Origin: Nocardioides sp. 1609
GTDB lineage: Bacteria > Actinomycetota > Actinomycetes > Propionibacteriales > Nocardioidaceae
NCBI RefSeq assembly: GCF_004522105.1
Contig: NZ_SPUJ01000008.1
Location: 170,636-234,635, forward strand
Direction of reading: 5' to 3'
Length of the DNA stretch: 64,000 nt
Shown piece after piece: positions 16,696 to 25,301 of this stretch. The notes under the pieces were generated by a model. The model did no database searches. It saw only the letters and a program-made list of their open reading frames with translations, and was not told where the DNA came from. The stretch's first letter is position 1. Every line of letters begins with the position of its first letter. The position numbers and the translations under genes are program-made.

Positions 16696-17522
16696 AGTCC
16701 CGGTCCACAGCGTCCGCAGCCCTCATCGCTCTTCTTGTTGTTGCGATCCCCAGCAACGCCGCCGCCGATCCCGATGATGGAAGTGCTTCCTGGCAGGGAG
16801 CGCACGTGCAAACCCAATCTTCTGGCGCATCCCAACCTGGGACGGCGGAAGCGAGTGCCTCCGGCAACGGTCAGTACACATACACGGTCAGCTGCGGCAT
16901 GGGAGGTCAGTACGTCTGTTATGACCCGCAGCCCTGTGCCGAGGTCGGGTCGGACGGCCAGAGCTACGAAGGCGTCCTGTACGACGTCGTCGCTCCAGTC
17001 GGGGCCGTCGTCGGACAGACCTGCGTCACCGACGCACCGGGCGAGCCCGCCGCGCCACCCCAGGTCACGCCCGGCATGGTCGTGCGCGCGTTCAAGGCGC
17101 TGGCGTGGCCGGCCAGCGAGCTGACCATCCAACCTCCCGAGGGCCGCACCGCGGTCAACTTCGACACCTACTTCTTCACCGACGACACCGCCCCGATCAC
17201 CCGCCAGGTCCGGCTCCTGGGCCAGCAGGTCGCCATCGAGGCCACTCCGAGCGAGTTCACCTGGCACTGGGGCGACACCACCGTCGAGACCACTGCCGGC
17301 CCCGGCGGGCCCTACCCGCGGGGCGACGTCGTCCACCAGTACCGCAGCAAGGGCGACGTCTCGCCGAGCCTCGACACCACCTACACCGGTCGCTACCGCG
17401 TCAACGGCGGACCGTGGGCACCGATCCCCGCCACCCACACCGTCCCCGGCCCGCCCGAGGCGCTCGAGGTCGTCGAGGTCCGCCCCACCCTCGTCGGCGG
17501 CACCGGCAGCGCCTACGGCTGA
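16692..17522 (+). CDS. Secreted protein of unknown function, PKD-like domain
   Basis: A 276-residue exported protein with a signal peptide (MKSRSTASAALIALLVVAIPSNAAA) and no transmembrane tail. The N-terminal half is Gln/Ser/Thr-rich with cysteines in TVSCGMGGQYVCYDPQPC. The C-terminal half (TPSEFTWHWGDTTVETTAGPGGPYP, VVHQYRSKGDVSPSLDTTYTGRYRVNG) looks like a PKD-type beta-sandwich with its WGDG-like turn. Codon use is relaxed up to about 16960 and typical of the host after that. It is translationally coupled to the preceding lipoprotein gene. The pair is widespread in Nocardioides-like genomes as far as I know, but no function is established. Confidence 0.72.
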   Translation: MKSRSTASAALIALLVVAIPSNAAADPDDGSASWQGAHVQTQSSGASQPGTAEASASGNGQYTYTVSCGMGGQYVCYDPQPCAEVGSDGQSYEGVLYDVVAPVGAVVGQTCVTDAPGEPAAPPQVTPGMVVRAFKALAWPASELTIQPPEGRTAVNFDTYFFTDDTAPITRQVRLLGQQVAIEATPSEFTWHWGDTTVETTAGPGGPYPRGDVVHQYRSKGDVSPSLDTTYTGRYRVNGGPWAPIPATHTVPGPPEALEVVEVRPTLVGGTGSAYG

Positions 17523-17560
17523 CCTCCCGCCAAGCGTCGTCGGTGCGGCAGGATGCAGCG

Positions 17561-19120
17561 GTGCCCCGCCGTCCGCTCTCCGTCGCCCGCCAGGTGCTGG
17601 TGCTGCAGGTGGCGGTCGTGCTGGTGCTGGTGCTGGCCTCGCTCGGTCTCGCCGGGTACGACGCGCACCGCGACGCGCGCACCACCGCGACCGTGCGGGC
17701 GGTGGCGGTGGCGCGGTCCGTGGCCGACTCCCCCGCCGTCCTCGACGCGCTCGCGACCGACGACCCGTCGGTCGACCTGCAGCCGTACGCCGAGCAGGTG
17801 CGCACCGACACCGCGGTCGACTTCGTGACGATCATGGCGCCCGACCGCACCCGCTTCACCCACCCCGACCCCGCCAACATCGGCAAGCCGTTCATCGGCG
17901 ACCTCGGCGGCGCGCCCACGGGCGAGACCTTCACCCAGGAGTACGCCGGCACCCTCGGCCCGTCGATGCGCGCGGTCGTCCCCGTGCTCGATGACGGCGC
18001 CGTCGTCGCCCTCGTCTCGGTCGGCATCACGATCAGCTCGATCGAGCGCCGGCTGCGCGACGACCTGGTCGCGATCGGGCTCGCCGCGGGCGTCGTCCTC
18101 GGGGTCGGCCTGCTCGGCGCCTGGCTGGTCAGCCGCCGGCTCCGGCGGCAGACGCACGGGATGGGCGAGCTCGAGATGACGCGGATGTACGAGTACTACT
18201 CCGCGGTGCTGCACGCCGTCCGCGAGGGCCTGCTGCTCATCGACCCCGACGGCCGCGTCCAGCTGGTCAACGACGAGGCGCGGCGCCTGCTCGACCTCCC
18301 GGACGACGTGCAGGGCCGGCTGGTCCACAGCCTCGGCCTCGCGCCCGGCCTGGTCGAGGCCGCACTCGGCCGCACCGCCGAGGCCGACGACCTCTACCTC
18401 GCCGGCGACCGGGTCCTCGTCGTCAGCTCGTCGCCGGCCGAGTGGGACGGCCGCTCGGTCGGCGCCGTCGTCAGCCTGCGCGACCGCACCGAGCTCCAGT
18501 CGGTGACCGGCGAGCTCGACGTCGTCCGTGGTCTCACCGACTCCCTGCGGGCGCAGACCCACGAGGCCGCCAACCGGCTGCACACCGTGGTGTCGCTGGT
18601 CGAGATGGGCCGACCCCAGGACGCCGTCGCCTTCGCCACCGAGGAGCTCGAGGTCGCCCAGCGGCTCACCGACGACGTCGTGGGCGCGGTCGGTGACCCG
18701 GTCGTCGCGGCCCTGCTGCTCGGGAAGACGGCCGAGGCACGGGAGCGCGGCGTCGACCTCGACGTCCGCGGTGCCCTGCCCGGCGACGTGCCGGGCCGCG
18801 ACCTCGTCACCGTGCTCGGCAACCTGGTCGACAACGCCTTCGACGCCGTCGCCGAGATCCCCGACCGCGCGGACCGCCGGATCCGCGTGACCCTGGGCGG
18901 CACCACCACCCGGCCGTTCGTCACCGTCGAGGACACCGGCGCCGGGTTGAGCGACGAGGAGCAGGCGCACGTGCTCGAACGGGGCTGGACCACGAAGGCC
19001 GAGGGCCGCGGCGTCGGCCTCGCGCTGGTCGGCCAGGTCGCCCGCCGCCACGGCGGCGACGTCCGGGTCGAGCGGTCCGAGCTCGGCGGCGCCGCGTTCG
19101 TCGTGAGGCTCGGGTCGTGA
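17561..19120 (+). CDS. DcuS/CitA-type sensor histidine kinase
   Basis: A 519-residue sensor kinase of the citrate/C4-dicarboxylate type. TM1 covers residues about 12-32, a periplasmic PAS-like (PASp) domain carries FTHPDPANIGKPF, and TM2 covers about 165-190. A cytosolic PAS domain follows (AVREGLLLIDPDGRVQLVNDEAR), then a DHp helix with LRAQTHEAANRLHTV (the His is the phospho-acceptor) and an HATPase_c domain with NLVDNAFDAV, VEDTGAGLS and GRGVGLALV. Start taken at GTG 17561 with an upstream GCAGGA; a GTG 18 bases upstream is possible. The stop overlaps the next gene's GTG (GTGA). It probably senses external dicarboxylates or citrate and controls dctA. Confidence 0.85.
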   Translation: MPRRPLSVARQVLVLQVAVVLVLVLASLGLAGYDAHRDARTTATVRAVAVARSVADSPAVLDALATDDPSVDLQPYAEQVRTDTAVDFVTIMAPDRTRFTHPDPANIGKPFIGDLGGAPTGETFTQEYAGTLGPSMRAVVPVLDDGAVVALVSVGITISSIERRLRDDLVAIGLAAGVVLGVGLLGAWLVSRRLRRQTHGMGELEMTRMYEYYSAVLHAVREGLLLIDPDGRVQLVNDEARRLLDLPDDVQGRLVHSLGLAPGLVEAALGRTAEADDLYLAGDRVLVVSSSPAEWDGRSVGAVVSLRDRTELQSVTGELDVVRGLTDSLRAQTHEAANRLHTVVSLVEMGRPQDAVAFATEELEVAQRLTDDVVGAVGDPVVAALLLGKTAEARERGVDLDVRGALPGDVPGRDLVTVLGNLVDNAFDAVAEIPDRADRRIRVTLGGTTTRPFVTVEDTGAGLSDEEQAHVLERGWTTKAEGRGVGLALVGQVARRHGGDVRVERSELGGAAFVVRLGS

Positions 19121-19809
19121 CCGCCGCCGTCGGCGCGAGCGCGGTCCGGGTGCTCGTCGTGGAGGACGAGGAGCTCGCGGCCGAGGCGCACGCGACGTAC
19201 GTCGGCCGGATCCCCGGCTTCGTCGTCGCCGGCGTCGCCCGCTCGGCCGGCGAGGCCGCGCGCCTGCTGGAGAAGGGCGGCATCGACCTGGTCCTGCTCG
19301 ACATGCACCTCCCCGACGGCCACGGCCTCGGGCTGCTGCAGCGCCTCCGCGCGGCCGGCGACCTCGTCGACGTCATCGCCGTGACGGCCGCGCGGGAGAC
19401 CGACGTGGTGCGGCACGCCGTCGCGCACGGCGTCGTCCTCTACCTGCTCAAGCCGTTCACCTTCGCCACCTTCCGCGCCCGGCTCGAGCAGTACGCCGAG
19501 TACCGGGCCCGGCTGCACGCCGCGCCCGACGAGGTGATGCAGGACGAGGTCGACCGGATGCTCGGCACCCTGCGCCCGGCCGCACCCGACCTGCCGAAGG
19601 GGATGAGCACCGAGACGCTCCGGGCCGTGGTGGTCGCGGTTCGCGCGTCGGAGTCGGCGCTGTCGGCGTCCGAGGTGGCCGAGCTGGTCGGCGCCTCCCG
19701 GGTCACGGTGCGCCGCTACCTCGAGCACCTCGCCGACACCGGCACCCTCGAGCGAGGGCAGCGCTACGGCGGGGGCGGCCGGCCCGAGGTCGAGTACCGC
19801 CGCACCTGA
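19117..19809 (+). CDS. CitB/DctR-type response regulator
   Basis: A 230-residue response regulator. The receiver has the acidic pair EDE (residues 17-19), the phospho-acceptor Asp in DLVLLDMHLPDGHGL (about residue 66), Thr in AVTAARE and the conserved Lys in LYLLKPFTF. The C-terminal DNA-binding domain shows LSASEVAELVGASRVTVRRYLEHLADTG, a helix-turn-helix typical of the CitB/DcuR subfamily. Start GTG overlaps the kinase stop. It likely activates dctA, whose promoter lies about 3 kb away across two genes. Confidence 0.87.
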   Translation: MTAAVGASAVRVLVVEDEELAAEAHATYVGRIPGFVVAGVARSAGEAARLLEKGGIDLVLLDMHLPDGHGLGLLQRLRAAGDLVDVIAVTAARETDVVRHAVAHGVVLYLLKPFTFATFRARLEQYAEYRARLHAAPDEVMQDEVDRMLGTLRPAAPDLPKGMSTETLRAVVVAVRASESALSASEVAELVGASRVTVRRYLEHLADTGTLERGQRYGGGGRPEVEYRRT

Positions 19810-19855
19810 CCGCCTCGGGTCACGGGCTGCCACGGGCCCCGCAGGCCCCGCGCGG

Positions 19856-21313
19856 TCAGCTGAGCTCGAGCCCCGGGTACAGCGGGTGCTTGTCGAGCAT
19901 CTCGACCGAGGCGTCCTTGACCCGGTCGGCGATGCCGTCGGCGAGGCGGTACGACGCCTTGGACGGCGTGCCGGCCTTGGTGGTGCCGGGCTCGGTGTTC
20001 TGGAGCACCTGCACGATCAGGTCGGCGACGAGGTCGAACTCGTCGTGGCCGAACCCGCGGGTGGTGAGCGCGGGCGTGCCGAGCCGGATGCCGGAGGTGT
20101 ACCAGGCGCCGTTCGCGTCGGCCGGGACGGAGTTGCGGTTGGTGACCACCCCGGCGTCGAGCAGGGCCGACTCGGCCTGGCGACCGGTGAGCCCGAAGCC
20201 CGACACGTCGAGCAGCACCAGGTGGTTGTCGGTGCCGCCGGTGACGAGCGAGCCGCCGCGGGACAGGAACCCCTCGGCGAGCGACTTGGCGTTGTCGGCG
20301 ACCTGCTGGGCGTAGGTCTGGAACGCCGGCCGGCGGGCCTCGGCGAGCGCGACGGCCTTCGCGGCCATCACGTGCGAGAGCGGGCCGCCGAGCACCATCG
20401 GGCAGCCGCGGTCGACGCTGGGGGCGTACTCCTCGGTCGCGAGCACCATGCCGCCGCGCGGACCGCGCAGGCTCTTGTGGGTCGTCGTGGTCACGACGTG
20501 GGCGTGCGGCACCGGGTCCTCGTCGCCGGTGAACACCTTGCCGGCCACCAGACCGGCGAAGTGCGCCATGTCGACCAGCAGCGTGGCGCCGACCTCGTCG
20601 GCGATCTCGCGCATCTTCGCGAAGTTCACCCGCCGCGGGTACGCCGAGTAGCCGGCGACCAGGATCAGCGGCTTGAACTCGCGCGCCTTCGCCGCCAGGG
20701 CGTCGTAGTCGAGCAGGCCGGTCGTCGGGTCGGTGCCGTACTGCTGCTGGTGGAACATCTTGCCGCTGATGTTGGGGCGGAAGCCGTGGGTCAGGTGGCC
20801 GCCGGCGTCCAGGCTCATCCCGAGCAGGCGCTGGTTGCCGAGCTCCTTGCGCAGGGACTCCCAGTCGGCGTCGGTGAGCTCGTTGACGTTCTTGCTGCCG
20901 GCCTTCTCCAGCCAAGGACCCTCGACGCGATGGGCCAGGATCGACCAGAACGCCACCAGGTTGGCGTCGATGCCCGAGTGCGGCTGCACGTAGGCGTACT
21001 CCGCGCCGAACAGCTCGCGGGCGTGCTCGGCGGCGAGCGACTCGACGGTGTCGACGTTCTGGCAGCCCGCGTAGAAGCGGTGCCCGACCGTGCCCTCGGC
21101 GTACTTATCGCTGAACCAGGTGCCCATGGTCATCAGCACGGCGGGCGAGGCGTAGTTCTCGCTCGCGATCAGCTTGAGGGAGCCGCGCTGGTCGGCGAGC
21201 TCATTGCGCGTCGCCTCGGCGATGCGGGGCTCCACCGAGGCGATGACCTCGAGGGCCTGCGAGTAGGCGGAGCTGGTGAGGCCAGCGATGTCAGACGCGG
21301 TGAGGTCAGCCAT
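19856..21313 (-). CDS. glyA: Serine hydroxymethyltransferase
   Basis: A 485-residue fold-type I PLP enzyme that interconverts serine and glycine while charging tetrahydrofolate with one carbon. Seen: LIASENYASPAVLMTMGTWFSDKYAEGTVGHRFYAGCQNVD, the PLP-lysine motif VVTTTTHKSLRGPRGG, and SGIRLGTPALTTRGF. It is longer than the usual 410-430 residues because of an insertion around residues 120-190 (WSILAHRVEG to HLTHGF), as in one actinobacterial SHMT subgroup. Start is the ATG at MADLTASDI; an earlier in-frame ATG adds thirteen unlikely residues. It lies downstream of and codirectional with the lipoprotein gene at 21393. Confidence 0.92.
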   Translation of the reverse strand: MADLTASDIAGLTSSAYSQALEVIASVEPRIAEATRNELADQRGSLKLIASENYASPAVLMTMGTWFSDKYAEGTVGHRFYAGCQNVDTVESLAAEHARELFGAEYAYVQPHSGIDANLVAFWSILAHRVEGPWLEKAGSKNVNELTDADWESLRKELGNQRLLGMSLDAGGHLTHGFRPNISGKMFHQQQYGTDPTTGLLDYDALAAKAREFKPLILVAGYSAYPRRVNFAKMREIADEVGATLLVDMAHFAGLVAGKVFTGDEDPVPHAHVVTTTTHKSLRGPRGGMVLATEEYAPSVDRGCPMVLGGPLSHVMAAKAVALAEARRPAFQTYAQQVADNAKSLAEGFLSRGGSLVTGGTDNHLVLLDVSGFGLTGRQAESALLDAGVVTNRNSVPADANGAWYTSGIRLGTPALTTRGFGHDEFDLVADLIVQVLQNTEPGTTKAGTPSKASYRLADGIADRVKDASVEMLDKHPLYPGLELS

Positions 21314-21392
21314 GTCGCCCAGATTAGTCAGCACGGCACCGCAGGGCGCCATCGGCAGCGCCGCCGCTCGTCAGCCCGGCGCGCCGACCCCG

Positions 21393-22310
21393 TCAGGGCG
21401 TTCCGGCGCAGGCGCGGTCGAGGAAGCGGAGCAGCAGGAGCTGCAGGGCGCGGTCGGGAGGCGCGAGTCGCGAGACCGGGGCGGCGCCGTCCAGGCTCAG
21501 GAACGCGCGGAACAGGAAGGTCTGGGTGCTCTGGCCACGCGAGTGCGGGTCGCAGCGTCCGCCGTCGCGCACCAGCACGGGTACGGCGACCTGTCGCTGA
21601 CGCGCACGGAGCGTGCGGCCGGCGCGGTCGCCCGCGAGGCTCACGTCGAACAGCACCGACCCGTCGACCTGGGCGATCCGGAGCGGCGGGCCGGCCGACC
21701 GTCCCGCCGGACGGGTCAGGACCAGCGAGCCGCGCAGCACGGGACGCCCGTCGCGCCTCCCGCGGCGCCAGGTCTCCCCGTAGGACAGGGTCGCCGCGGC
21801 GTCGAGTCGCCGCGCAGCGCACTCGGTGTCGCGAAGCCGGGTGAGGAAGCGGACGCCGTCGTCACCCATCGGGCGGCGCAGGGTGCCGCGATCGGTCACC
21901 GCGACGCCGCCGATCGGCGCCTGCGCGGCCGCCGCGGTGCACACCGCCCGCGGGAGCAGGTAGCGCAGGTCGACCGTCCGGCCCGGGTGGACCGGGTAGT
22001 CGACGCGGTGCAGGGCGAGGGGGTACGCGGCCCAGTCGACGCCGACCTCGCGCACCCGCAGGGTGTGGTCGGTGCCGTTGACGACCCGGACCTGGGCGCG
22101 CCGGGTGCCCTCGTCGATGCGCTGCTGGACGAACGAGAGGTGCACGCCGGGAGGCACCGGTACCGGCGTCACCACGACCGTCCTCGGGGCGGACGGGGTC
22201 TCGGGCGCAGGGGCGTCCGACCGCGGCGACGGCGTGCTGCTGCAGCCGGCGGTGAGCACGAGGGCCGCCACCAGCGCCCCCACCAGCGCAGAGGCGGTGC
22301 GGCGGGTCAC
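21393..22310 (-). CDS. Putative secreted lipoprotein, unknown function
   Basis: A 305-residue protein. Starting at GTG 22310 (VTRRTASALVGALVAALVLTAGC), it has a lipoprotein signal ending in LTAGC, a short Ser/Pro linker and a beta-rich body (VQVRVVNGTDHTLRVREVGVDW-like, YPVHPGRTVDLRYLLP) with five or six cysteines in the mature part. Charge and hydrophobic patterns suggest an extracytoplasmic beta-sandwich anchored to the membrane. Upstream codons in the same open frame have no good start. No family recognised. It precedes glyA by about 80 bases. Confidence 0.65.
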   Translation of the reverse strand: MTRRTASALVGALVAALVLTAGCSSTPSPRSDAPAPETPSAPRTVVVTPVPVPPGVHLSFVQQRIDEGTRRAQVRVVNGTDHTLRVREVGVDWAAYPLALHRVDYPVHPGRTVDLRYLLPRAVCTAAAAQAPIGGVAVTDRGTLRRPMGDDGVRFLTRLRDTECAARRLDAAATLSYGETWRRGRRDGRPVLRGSLVLTRPAGRSAGPPLRIAQVDGSVLFDVSLAGDRAGRTLRARQRQVAVPVLVRDGGRCDPHSRGQSTQTFLFRAFLSLDGAAPVSRLAPPDRALQLLLLRFLDRACAGTP

Positions 22311-22399
22311 CGCGCCATTCTCCCACCCGCCCGCCACCGGTCGTCGGTGTGACGTGGGTCGCACCGCGGCCCCCGGGCCCGCGCGCAGGCACGGCGCGT

Positions 22400-22436
22400 A
22401 TCTCACATCGTGGATCGCGATCTCACATCACGAGAT
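22400..22436. promoter_or_regulatory. Repeated ATCTCACATC element upstream of the sulfite reductase operon
   Basis: Two exact copies of ATCTCACATC at 22400-22409 and 22420-22429, spaced 20 bp (about two helical turns). The second also forms an inverted repeat ATCTC...GAGAT (22420-22436). It lies about 45-80 bp upstream of the leader peptide, where an operator would be expected. A sulfur or cysteine regulator is a reasonable guess, but the cognate protein is unknown. Confidence 0.4.
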
Positions 22437-22478
22437 CGTCGTTTGTGGACACGGTGTCCGAACCGTGAGACTCGGTCC

Positions 22479-22568
22479 ATGGTCACCGCCGCAACGCACG
22501 CCCACCTCGTGGTACGCCGCCACGTGGACTTCGGGCGCACGCGCAGCAGCATGTGTCCGGGCTACTGA
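22479..22568 (+). CDS. Cysteine-type leader peptide (uORF), 29 aa
   Basis: A 29-codon reading frame, ATG to TGA, 67 bases upstream of the sulfite reductase start. It begins MVTAATHAHLVVRRHVDFGR and ends with Cys at position 26 (SSMCPGY). The central (R)RHVDFGR matches the RHVDLGR-type signature of short actinobacterial leader peptides found upstream of cysteine and sulfur assimilation genes, whose C-terminal cysteine codons are thought to sense charged tRNA-Cys. It is too short and too well placed to be a normal enzyme gene. The inferred role is translation-coupled attenuation of the operon when cysteine is plentiful. Confidence 0.7.
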   Translation: MVTAATHAHLVVRRHVDFGRTRSSMCPGY

Positions 22569-22635
22569 CTCCCACCCCGGACACAGTCTCCCGGTGGCCG
22601 CCTCGCGCGCCGCCGTCCAGCGAAGGACCATCCCC

Positions 22636-24354
22636 ATGCCCGATCGGCGCCACCAGTCGAAGCCGCCCGTCCACACCGAGATCCCGCGCACCAAGCGCGC
22701 CGAGGGTCAGTGGGCGCTGGGCTACACCGAGCCGCTCAACAAGAACGAGCAGTCCAAGAAGGACGACGACCCGCTCAACGTGCGGGACCGCATCCTCCAC
22801 ACCTACTCCAAGCGCGGCTTCGCCTCGATCGACCCCGCCGACCTGCGTGGCCGGTTCCGGTGGATGGGTCTCTACACGCAGCGCGCGCCCGGCTTCGACG
22901 GCGGCAAGACCGCGACGCTCGAGGAGGAGGAGCTCGACGACGAGTACTTCATGCTCCGCGTCCGCTCCGACGGCCGGCTGCTCACGCACGACGCCGTCCG
23001 CGCCCTCGGCGAGATCGGCGTCGAGTACGCCCGTGACACCGCCGACGTCACCGACCGCGAGAACATCCAGTACCACTGGATCCGCATCGAGGACGTCCCC
23101 GCGATCTGGGACCGCCTCGACGCCGCCGGGCTGAGCAGCCTCGAGGCCTGCGGCGACTCGCCGCGGCCGTTCCTCGGCTCCCCGGTCGCCGGCGTCGCCG
23201 TCGACGAGATCATCGACGGCAGCTCGGCGCTGGAGGAGATCTTCGACCGCTTCATCGGCGACCCGGCGTTCTCGAACTTCCCGCGAAAGTTCAAGACCGC
23301 GCTCACCGGTCACCCGAGCCACGACGTGTCCCCCGAGACCAACGACGTCGCCTTCGTCGGCACCGTCCACCCCGTGCACGGGCCCGGCTTCGACCTCTGG
23401 GTCGGCGGCGGACTGTCCACCAACCCGATGCTCGCCGCCAGGATGGGCGTCTGGATCCCGCTCGAGGAGGTGCCGGACGCCTGGTCGGCCGTCGCCGGGG
23501 TCTTCCGCGACTACGGCTACCGCCGCCTCCGTTCGCGCGCCCGCCTGAAGTTCCTGGTCGCCGACTGGGGCATCGAGAAGTTCCGCGAGGTCGTCGAGAA
23601 GGAGTACCTCGGCCGCGAGCTCGTCTCCTGCGAGTCGCCTCCCTCCCCCGTCGGGCACCGCGACCACATCGGCGTCCACGACCAGAAGGACGGCAAGAAG
23701 TACGTCGGCGTCGCGCCGATCGCCGGCCGCATCTCCGGCACCCTGCTGGTCCGGCTCGCCGACGCGATCGAGGAGTTCGGCGTCGCCGGCGCCCGGCTCA
23801 CGCCGTACCAGAAGATCGTGCTCATCGGCGTCGAGCCCGAGCGGCTCGAGGCTCTCATCGCCCGCCTCGACGAGATCGGGCTCTCGGCCCGGCCCTCGAA
23901 CTGGCGGCGCAACACGATGGCCTGCACCGGCATCGAGTTCTGCAAGCTCGCGATCGTCGACACCAAGGAGCGCGCCCGCCGCCTCGTCGGCGAGCTCGAG
24001 CAGCGCTTCCCCGAGCTCGACACCCCGATCACCGTCAACGTCAACGGCTGCCCCAACGCGTGCGCGCGCACCCAGGTCGCCGACATCGGCCTCAAGGGCC
24101 AGCTCGTCATGCACGAGGGCCAGCAGGTCGAGGGCTTCCAGGTGCACCTCGGCGGCGCGACCGGGCTGCAGGCCAACTTCGGCCGCAAGCTGCGCGCCCA
24201 CAAGGTCACCAGCGCCGGGCTCGACGACTACATCACCGCCGTCGTCACCAACTACCTCCAGGACCGCACCGGCCTCGGCGAGGACTTCGCCACCTGGGTC
24301 GCCCGCGCCGACGAGGAACTACTTCGCGGCGACAAGGTGTTGACGACCTCATGA
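22636..24354 (+). CDS. Ferredoxin-type sulfite (or nitrite) reductase
   Basis: A 572-residue siroheme/[4Fe-4S] reductase. It has two ferredoxin-like halves (GRFRWMGLYTQRAPGF; GRISGTLLVRLADAIEEFG), siroheme-pocket arginines in DTADVTDRENIQYHW and MACTGIEFC, and the cluster cysteines Cys430, Cys436, Cys472 and Cys476 in C-x5-C and C-x3-C spacing. The assay product would be sulfide from sulfite (six electrons). Neighbouring APS reductase makes sulfite rather than nitrite the likely substrate. Start is ATG 22636 after an AAGGA-like site. It leads the operon and ends in ATGA with the next gene. Confidence 0.88.
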   Translation: MPDRRHQSKPPVHTEIPRTKRAEGQWALGYTEPLNKNEQSKKDDDPLNVRDRILHTYSKRGFASIDPADLRGRFRWMGLYTQRAPGFDGGKTATLEEEELDDEYFMLRVRSDGRLLTHDAVRALGEIGVEYARDTADVTDRENIQYHWIRIEDVPAIWDRLDAAGLSSLEACGDSPRPFLGSPVAGVAVDEIIDGSSALEEIFDRFIGDPAFSNFPRKFKTALTGHPSHDVSPETNDVAFVGTVHPVHGPGFDLWVGGGLSTNPMLAARMGVWIPLEEVPDAWSAVAGVFRDYGYRRLRSRARLKFLVADWGIEKFREVVEKEYLGRELVSCESPPSPVGHRDHIGVHDQKDGKKYVGVAPIAGRISGTLLVRLADAIEEFGVAGARLTPYQKIVLIGVEPERLEALIARLDEIGLSARPSNWRRNTMACTGIEFCKLAIVDTKERARRLVGELEQRFPELDTPITVNVNGCPNACARTQVADIGLKGQLVMHEGQQVEGFQVHLGGATGLQANFGRKLRAHKVTSAGLDDYITAVVTNYLQDRTGLGEDFATWVARADEELLRGDKVLTTS

Positions 24355-24509
24355 GCGAACGCGCCGTCCCGTTCCACTGCCCCTACTGCGGCGACCAGAA
24401 CCTGTGGCCGCACGAGGCGACCCACGGCGCCTGGGAGTGCCGGGACTGCCAGCGCGTCTTCTCCCTGAAGTCCCTCGGTCTGCTGCGCCCGGAAGGAGTC
24501 GTCCGATGA
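24351..24509 (+). CDS. Zinc-ribbon small protein of the sulfite reductase operon
   Basis: A 52-residue protein with CPYCG and CRDCQ knuckles, the two CxxC pairs of a zinc ribbon, and a conserved-looking C terminus FSLKSLGLL. It overlaps the sulfite reductase stop (ATGA) and the cysH start (ATGA), so it is coupled to both. Such a small ORF sits in this place in many actinobacterial sulfite reductase operons, as far as I know; its role (for example in electron delivery or cluster assembly) has not been settled. Confidence 0.8.
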   Translation: MSERAVPFHCPYCGDQNLWPHEATHGAWECRDCQRVFSLKSLGLLRPEGVVR

Positions 24510-25252
24510 GCACGCTCACCACCCGCACCGCCCGCGCGGCGCGCGGCGTCTCCGCCGAGGGCCGCTCCCCCGAGGAGCTGCGCGACCTCGTGTCCCACTG
24601 GGGCGCCGAGCTCGAGCTCGCCCCCGCCGAGACGATCATCGAGTGGGCCGCCGCGACGTTCGGCGACAGGTTCGCGATCACCTCCTCGATGGGCGACGCG
24701 GTGCTGGCCCACGTCGCGGCGAAGGTCGTGCCCGGCGTCGACGTCGTCTTCCTCGACACCGGCTACCACTTCGTGGAGACCATCGGCACCCGCGACGCCG
24801 TCAGCGCCACGATGAACGTCAACCTGCTCTCGATCACCCCCAAGCTGAGCGTCGCCGAGCAGGACGCCGAGTTCGGCAAGGACCTCTTCCGCACCGACCC
24901 CGACCGCTGCTGCGCGATGCGCAAGGTCGCGCCGCTGGCCGACGCCCTCGCCCGGTACGACGCCTGGGCGACTGGCCTGCGCCGCGCCGAGACGCACAAC
25001 CGCGTCATCGCGCCGGTCATCGGCTGGGACGCGAAGAAGGGCAAGGTCAAGGTCTCCCCGCTCGCTCGCTGGAGCGACGAGCAGGTCGAGCGGTACATCG
25101 CCGACAACGGCGTCCTGGTGAACCCGCTCGTCCACGACGGATACCCCTCGATCGGGTGCGCCCCCTGCACCCGGCGCGTCGCGCCCGGCGAGGACCCGCG
25201 CAGCGGGCGCTGGGCCGGCACCACCAAGACCGAGTGCGGGATCCACACGTGA
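24506..25252 (+). CDS. cysH: Adenylylsulfate (APS) reductase
   Basis: A 248-residue thioredoxin-type APS/PAPS reductase that reduces activated sulfate to sulfite. The pair Cys135-Cys136 (DRCCAMRKV) and Cys218-x2-Cys221 (GCAPCTRR) form the [4Fe-4S] site diagnostic of the APS-specific class. The catalytic Cys244 is in the C-terminal ECGIHT. The PP-loop-like SSMGDAVLAH and LDTGYHF bind the nucleotide. ATGA coupling to the zinc-ribbon gene. Its product feeds sulfite to the reductase encoded upstream. Confidence 0.92.
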   Translation: MSTLTTRTARAARGVSAEGRSPEELRDLVSHWGAELELAPAETIIEWAAATFGDRFAITSSMGDAVLAHVAAKVVPGVDVVFLDTGYHFVETIGTRDAVSATMNVNLLSITPKLSVAEQDAEFGKDLFRTDPDRCCAMRKVAPLADALARYDAWATGLRRAETHNRVIAPVIGWDAKKGKVKVSPLARWSDEQVERYIADNGVLVNPLVHDGYPSIGCAPCTRRVAPGEDPRSGRWAGTTKTECGIHT

Positions 25253-25301
25253 TCCCCCGCTCCGCCCTCGTCTGGGCCCTGACTGAGAGGAGGCAGCCCT
25301 G

